NCBI RefSeq assembly: GCF_018729255.1
Contig: NZ_CP076061.1
Location: 744,001-808,000, forward strand
Reading direction: 5' to 3'
DNA length: 64,000 nucleotides
Source: Cupriavidus sp. EM10
Lineage (GTDB): Bacteria > Pseudomonadota > Gammaproteobacteria > Burkholderiales > Burkholderiaceae
The position numbers and the translations under genes were made by a program. The notes under the pieces are model-generated. The model saw nothing but the letters and a program-made list of their open reading frames with translations. It was not told where the DNA came from and searched no databases. Shown here in pieces: positions 60,548-64,000 of the stretch. Numbering within the stretch: the first letter of the stretch is position 1; every line of letters begins with the position of its first letter.

Positions 60548-61543
60548 TCATTCCAGCGCGGCGCCGCTCGACTTGACGAGCGCGGCCCAGGCTCGCGTGT
60601 CGTCGCGCATCTGGCTGGTGAACTGGGCGCGCGACGTGGGCTGGTAGCGCATGCCCATCGCCGCGATCTGCGCCTGCAGCGCACTGTCCTGCATGGCTTC
60701 GTGCATCGCGGCTTCCAGCCGGTCGACGATCGCTTGCGGCGTCCTGGCCGGCGCGAACAGCGCGTACCAGCTGTCGACGCGGAATGCGATGCCGGATTCG
60801 GCCAGCGTGGGCACGTCGGGCAGCGCGGCCGAGCGCTCGGACCCCGTCACCGCCAGCGCGCGCACCTTGCCGCTGCGGATCAGGGCCAGCGTGCCGGCCA
60901 TATCGGACATGGCGACGGGCACCGTGCCGCCCATCACGTCGTTCAGCATCGGCGCCACGCCCTTGTAGGGCACATGCCGCAGGTGGATACCGGCGGACAC
61001 GTTCAGGCTCTCGCCGGCCAGGTGGCCGCCGGAGCCCTGCCCCCACGAGCCATAGGCCAGGTCCGCGCCGGGCTTTTTCGCCATGGCAATCAGCGTGCGG
61101 ACGTCATGGGCCGGGAAGGCGGGATTGGCCACCAGCACGTTGCCGCCGTACGCGATACGACTGATCGGCACGAAGTCTCGCGACGGATCGTAGGTCAGCT
61201 TCGGGAAGATGGCCGGGGCAATCGCGTGGGTGGCCGAGATGCCAAGCACGATCGTGTAGCCGTCGGGCGCGGCGCGTGCCACTTGCGCCGTGCCGATGGT
61301 GCCGGTGGCGCCCGCCACGTTCTCGACGACCACCGTGCCCTTGAGCACCGTCGACAGGCGTGCGGCCACCATGCGCCCCACCACATCGGTGCCGCCGCCG
61401 GGCGGAAACGGCACCACCAGCCGGATGGGGCGGGAAGGGTAAGTGTCCGCGGCCGAAGCCACCGGCACGATCATTCCGCCGGCAACGCCCACCGCCAGCC
61501 ACACCGCCAGGGCGTGGCGCGTCCTGCGAATCGTTGATCGCAT
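60548..61543 (-). CDS. Second Bug/TctC-family solute receptor
   Basis: 331 residues from ATG 61543. Signal peptide HALAVWLAVGVAGGMIVPVA followed by SAADTYP. Bug core: PIRLVVPFPPGGGTDVVGRM, VVENVAGATGTIGTAQVARA and LAYGSWGQGSGGHLAGESLN. It uses a Sec-type leader whereas the other receptor in the cluster has a Tat-like one. No permease nearby. Confidence 0.93.
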   Translation of the reverse strand: MRSTIRRTRHALAVWLAVGVAGGMIVPVASAADTYPSRPIRLVVPFPPGGGTDVVGRMVAARLSTVLKGTVVVENVAGATGTIGTAQVARAAPDGYTIVLGISATHAIAPAIFPKLTYDPSRDFVPISRIAYGGNVLVANPAFPAHDVRTLIAMAKKPGADLAYGSWGQGSGGHLAGESLNVSAGIHLRHVPYKGVAPMLNDVMGGTVPVAMSDMAGTLALIRSGKVRALAVTGSERSAALPDVPTLAESGIAFRVDSWYALFAPARTPQAIVDRLEAAMHEAMQDSALQAQIAAMGMRYQPTSRAQFTSQMRDDTRAWAALVKSSGAALE

Positions 61544-61577
61544 GGTCTGTCTCCGTATTGTCTGGATAGGCGCCGTT

Positions 61578-63716
61578 TCAGCGCAGGGTGATCACGGCAT
61601 CCGCCGCCACCAGCCCATCGGAGCCGACGATAAACGGGTTGATTTCGAGCGTGTCGAGCCGGTCGCCGATGGCGGCAGCCGCGCGCGATACGTTGACCAG
61701 CACGTCGGCGACCCTATCGAGGTCGATGGCGGGATGGCCCCGGTGCCCGCTGCAAAGCGCGGCGGCGCGGCTCTGCGTCAGCATGGCGCGTGCGCGCTGG
61801 CGCGACAGCGGCGCCAGGCCAAACGCCATCTGCCGGAAGATCTCCACGGCCGTGCCGCCGATGCCGGCCAGCGCCACCAGCCCGAACACGGGGTCGCGCC
61901 GCACGCCCACCATGATCTCGCCCCAGCCGCGCGCCATGCCGGCGACGATGGCCCCTTCGAATGGCACCGCGTTGCCGTCGGCATCGTGTGCTTGCGAGGC
62001 AGCCTGGCGCACCTGCTCGAACGCGGCGCGCACGGCGTCGGCATCGCGCAGGTTCAGCACCACGCCGCCGATATCGCTCTTGTGCAGGATATGGCGCGAG
62101 CAGATCTTGACGGCAACCGGGTAGCCGATCGATCCGGCGATCTCCACGGCCGCCTCGGCATCCTGCGCCACGCCGTGCGGCACCACGGGCACGCCGGCAT
62201 CGGCCAGCAAGGCCATGGCTTCGGCTTCCGAGAGCGCGTTGGCGTCGGCCGGGACAGGCTGCGGCAGAGTCGGCAACGCTGGCGCCGTGTCATCGGCTTG
62301 CGCGGTGGCTTCCATCGCAGCGGCCCGGGCCAACGCGGCCACGGCCTCCATCGTCTGGGCGGGTTCGCGGAACACCAGGCAGCCGCGCGCTTCCAGCCAT
62401 TCGCGCTTGTCGGCGTCCATCACGCCGGAGATCAGCAGCGGCGCGGCGGCGGCATCGCTCTCCAGCGCGGTCACGGTGTCCTGGAACAGCGGCCACAGCC
62501 GGGGCGCATTGACGCCGCCCGCCAGGAACGCCGCCACCGCGCCGTACTGGCCGCAGCGCGCCACGTTGGCCAGCGCGTCGACGAACACCTGCGGCTGCGC
62601 CACCACCTGGCCGGTGACGTCGATGGGATTGGCGGTGCTGGCAAACGGAATGGCCGTGCGCAGCGCCTGTGCGGCGGCGTCCGGCATCGGGGGCAACGGC
62701 AGGCCCAACGTCTCGGCGCTGTCGGCCATCATGATGCCCACGCCGCCCGATACCGTGACGATGGCCGCCGGCGCCACCGCATCGGCCGCCATGCCCGAGG
62801 CCGATTGCCACTGGGCTGGCCGGCGCCCGCGCGCCAGCGTGTAGCCGAGCCGGAAGAATGTTTCGATCGTATGGGCGCGATGCACGCCGTATTCGTCGAA
62901 CACTGCCTGATAGACGGCGTCCTCCCCCGCCAGGCTGGCCGTATGCGACTGCGCGGCACTGGCGCCAGCCGCCGTGGTGCCCACCTTGGCAATCACCACG
63001 GGCTTGCCGGCCGCGCGTGCGGCGGCCAGCGCGCGGCGCAGCCGCATGCCGTCGCGCGCCCCTTCGATATAGGCCAGGATCACGCGCGTCTGCGGATCGT
63101 TGGCCAGCCATTCAATCACGTCGGCCACCTGCAGCCCGGCCTCGTTGCCCGTGGTCACCCAATGACTCAGGCCCAGCCCTGCCTCGCGCGCCAGCGCAAA
63201 CGCATAGGCGCCAAACGCGCCGCTCTGGCTGACCAGGCCCACCTGCCCGACCGGCGGCACGCCGCTGAGTGGAATCGGCGAAAACGTGGCGAACATGCGC
63301 TCGCCCAGGTTCATCGCGCCCAGGCAGTTGGGGCCCAGCAATTGCACGCCGTGGGCGCGGGCCTGCGTGGCCAGTGCGTTCTGCAGGGCATCGCCGCCGC
63401 TGACCTCGGCAAAGCCCGAGGTGAACACCACGGCGGCCCGGGTTCCGGCCTGGCCCAGTTGCGCCATCACGTCGGGCGCGGCGGGCGCCGGCACGGCCAC
63501 GATGGCCAGGTCCACGGGTTCGCCGATATCGGCCACCGACGCATAGGCGCGCAGCCCCTGCACGGTCTCGGCACCGGGATTCACCGGGAACACGCGACCG
63601 CCATAGCCAAGCTCGGCCAGCAGGCGAAGCGGCACGCCGCCCACCTTTTCGGGCTGCGTTGATGCACCGACCACCGCGATCGATCGCGGGCACAACAAGG
63701 GCTGCAGGTCCAGCAT
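61578..63716 (-). CDS. ADP-forming acyl-CoA synthetase (acetyl-CoA synthetase-like)
   Basis: 712 residues. CoA-binding Rossmann domain (SIAVVGASTQPEKVGGVPLR), ligase domain with phospho-histidine segment KVGTTAAGASAAQSHTASLA, and C-terminal ATP-grasp domain (GYPVAVKICSRHILHKSDIG, then FGLVALAGIGGTAVEIFRQM). The enzyme links a carboxylate to CoA, with ATP hydrolysed to ADP. It is the first structural gene after the IclR regulator and suggests the cluster degrades an organic acid via its CoA thioester. Confidence 0.92.
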   Translation of the reverse strand: MLDLQPLLCPRSIAVVGASTQPEKVGGVPLRLLAELGYGGRVFPVNPGAETVQGLRAYASVADIGEPVDLAIVAVPAPAAPDVMAQLGQAGTRAAVVFTSGFAEVSGGDALQNALATQARAHGVQLLGPNCLGAMNLGERMFATFSPIPLSGVPPVGQVGLVSQSGAFGAYAFALAREAGLGLSHWVTTGNEAGLQVADVIEWLANDPQTRVILAYIEGARDGMRLRRALAAARAAGKPVVIAKVGTTAAGASAAQSHTASLAGEDAVYQAVFDEYGVHRAHTIETFFRLGYTLARGRRPAQWQSASGMAADAVAPAAIVTVSGGVGIMMADSAETLGLPLPPMPDAAAQALRTAIPFASTANPIDVTGQVVAQPQVFVDALANVARCGQYGAVAAFLAGGVNAPRLWPLFQDTVTALESDAAAAPLLISGVMDADKREWLEARGCLVFREPAQTMEAVAALARAAAMEATAQADDTAPALPTLPQPVPADANALSEAEAMALLADAGVPVVPHGVAQDAEAAVEIAGSIGYPVAVKICSRHILHKSDIGGVVLNLRDADAVRAAFEQVRQAASQAHDADGNAVPFEGAIVAGMARGWGEIMVGVRRDPVFGLVALAGIGGTAVEIFRQMAFGLAPLSRQRARAMLTQSRAAALCSGHRGHPAIDLDRVADVLVNVSRAAAAIGDRLDTLEINPFIVGSDGLVAADAVITLR

Positions 63717-63792
63717 GGTGTCTCCGTTGATGACACCGCGGTACGTGCCACGGCGTTCTGTCGTGCGGGCGATCCGGGCCCGCGCCCGGCGG

Positions 63793-64000
63793 CTAGCGTC
63801 CCACGCCGGCCATGTTCTCGATGGCGCGCACCATCTCGCGCAGCAGCGGCGCCACGCGTTTTTCCATCATCCCGCGCCTGACGCGCAGGCCCGGCAGCGC
63901 GCAGTTGAACAGCAGCGGCCGGTTCAGGTACGCGATGCGCGAATGGACGCCCACGCCGTGGATATCCTCGCCGGCATCGCCTTCGTTGAGCGTGAAGCCG
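63793..64000 (-). CDS. IclR-family transcriptional regulator, C-terminal end (partial)
   Basis: The last 69 residues or so before the TAG at 63793-63795. The visible part reads FTLNEGDAGEDIHGVGVHSR, then IAYLNRPLLFNCALPGLRV, and an alpha-helical end (EKRVAPLLREMVRAIENMAG). The E-G-D-x-G...G-V pattern is the effector-binding domain of IclR proteins. It probably regulates the downstream minus-strand cluster, since it lies directly upstream of the acyl-CoA synthetase gene. Confidence 0.85.
   Translation of the reverse strand, partial: GFTLNEGDAGEDIHGVGVHSRIAYLNRPLLFNCALPGLRVRRGMMEKRVAPLLREMVRAIENMAGVGR

Overview
The window is high-GC bacterial DNA from a betaproteobacterium of the family Burkholderiaceae, most likely Cupriavidus or a close relative. 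This rests on the gene families (KatE-type catalase, Bug/TctC receptors, TctAB, caa3 oxidase cluster, DUF3300/DUF2950 pair, PHB depolymerase), on the rRNA operon (16S-tRNA-Ile-tRNA-Ala-23S-5S) and on overall codon use. No database search was possible, so the genus is an inference.

Layout. 1-8.4 kb is a stress-defence island: the end of a GGDEF gene, a large KatE catalase, a UdgX-type uracil-DNA glycosylase, two BON-domain proteins, a cysteine-rich flavoprotein, a repetitive collagen/glycine-rich secreted protein, a PRC-barrel protein and an erythromycin-esterase-family hydrolase. 8.7-14 kb has a DUF4397 lipoprotein, a winged-helix regulator, a tctBA permease pair without its receptor, and a MATE exporter. 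14.2-23.4 kb has an aldehyde dehydrogenase, a DUF2252 protein, a five-gene caa3-type cytochrome oxidase operon, a membrane protein, two tiny genes and a rubredoxin. 23.5-34.3 kb has a giant AsmA/DUF748 protein, an MHS-type transporter, a PHB-depolymerase-type esterase, an FNR-type oxygen regulator, the DUF3300/DUF2950 pair, a small exported protein and a lone IS3-type orfA.

34.3-48.8 kb has a LysR regulator, an orphan NarL/LuxR response regulator, cobB, a DHA2 exporter with its MarR regulator, arginase, and a complete RND tripartite efflux operon. 49-54.2 kb is a complete rRNA operon on the minus strand, with a strong promoter and boxA upstream. 54.6-64 kb has an exonuclease/GIY-YIG fusion protein, a small lipoprotein and a minus-strand catabolic cluster (IclR regulator, ADP-forming acyl-CoA synthetase, Bug receptor, two DUF1254 proteins, second Bug receptor).

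The most striking property of the sequence is technical or evolutionary. Nine protein genes between 0.2 and 33.5 kb, plus the tRNA-Ala gene, each appear to lack exactly one base, nearly always inside a short homopolymer (G/C4-5 or T4-5). In every protein gene, one added base restores a full-length, family-typical protein. This looks like systematic homopolymer under-calling in the assembly rather than true pseudogenes. I annotate these genes as real and flag each break.
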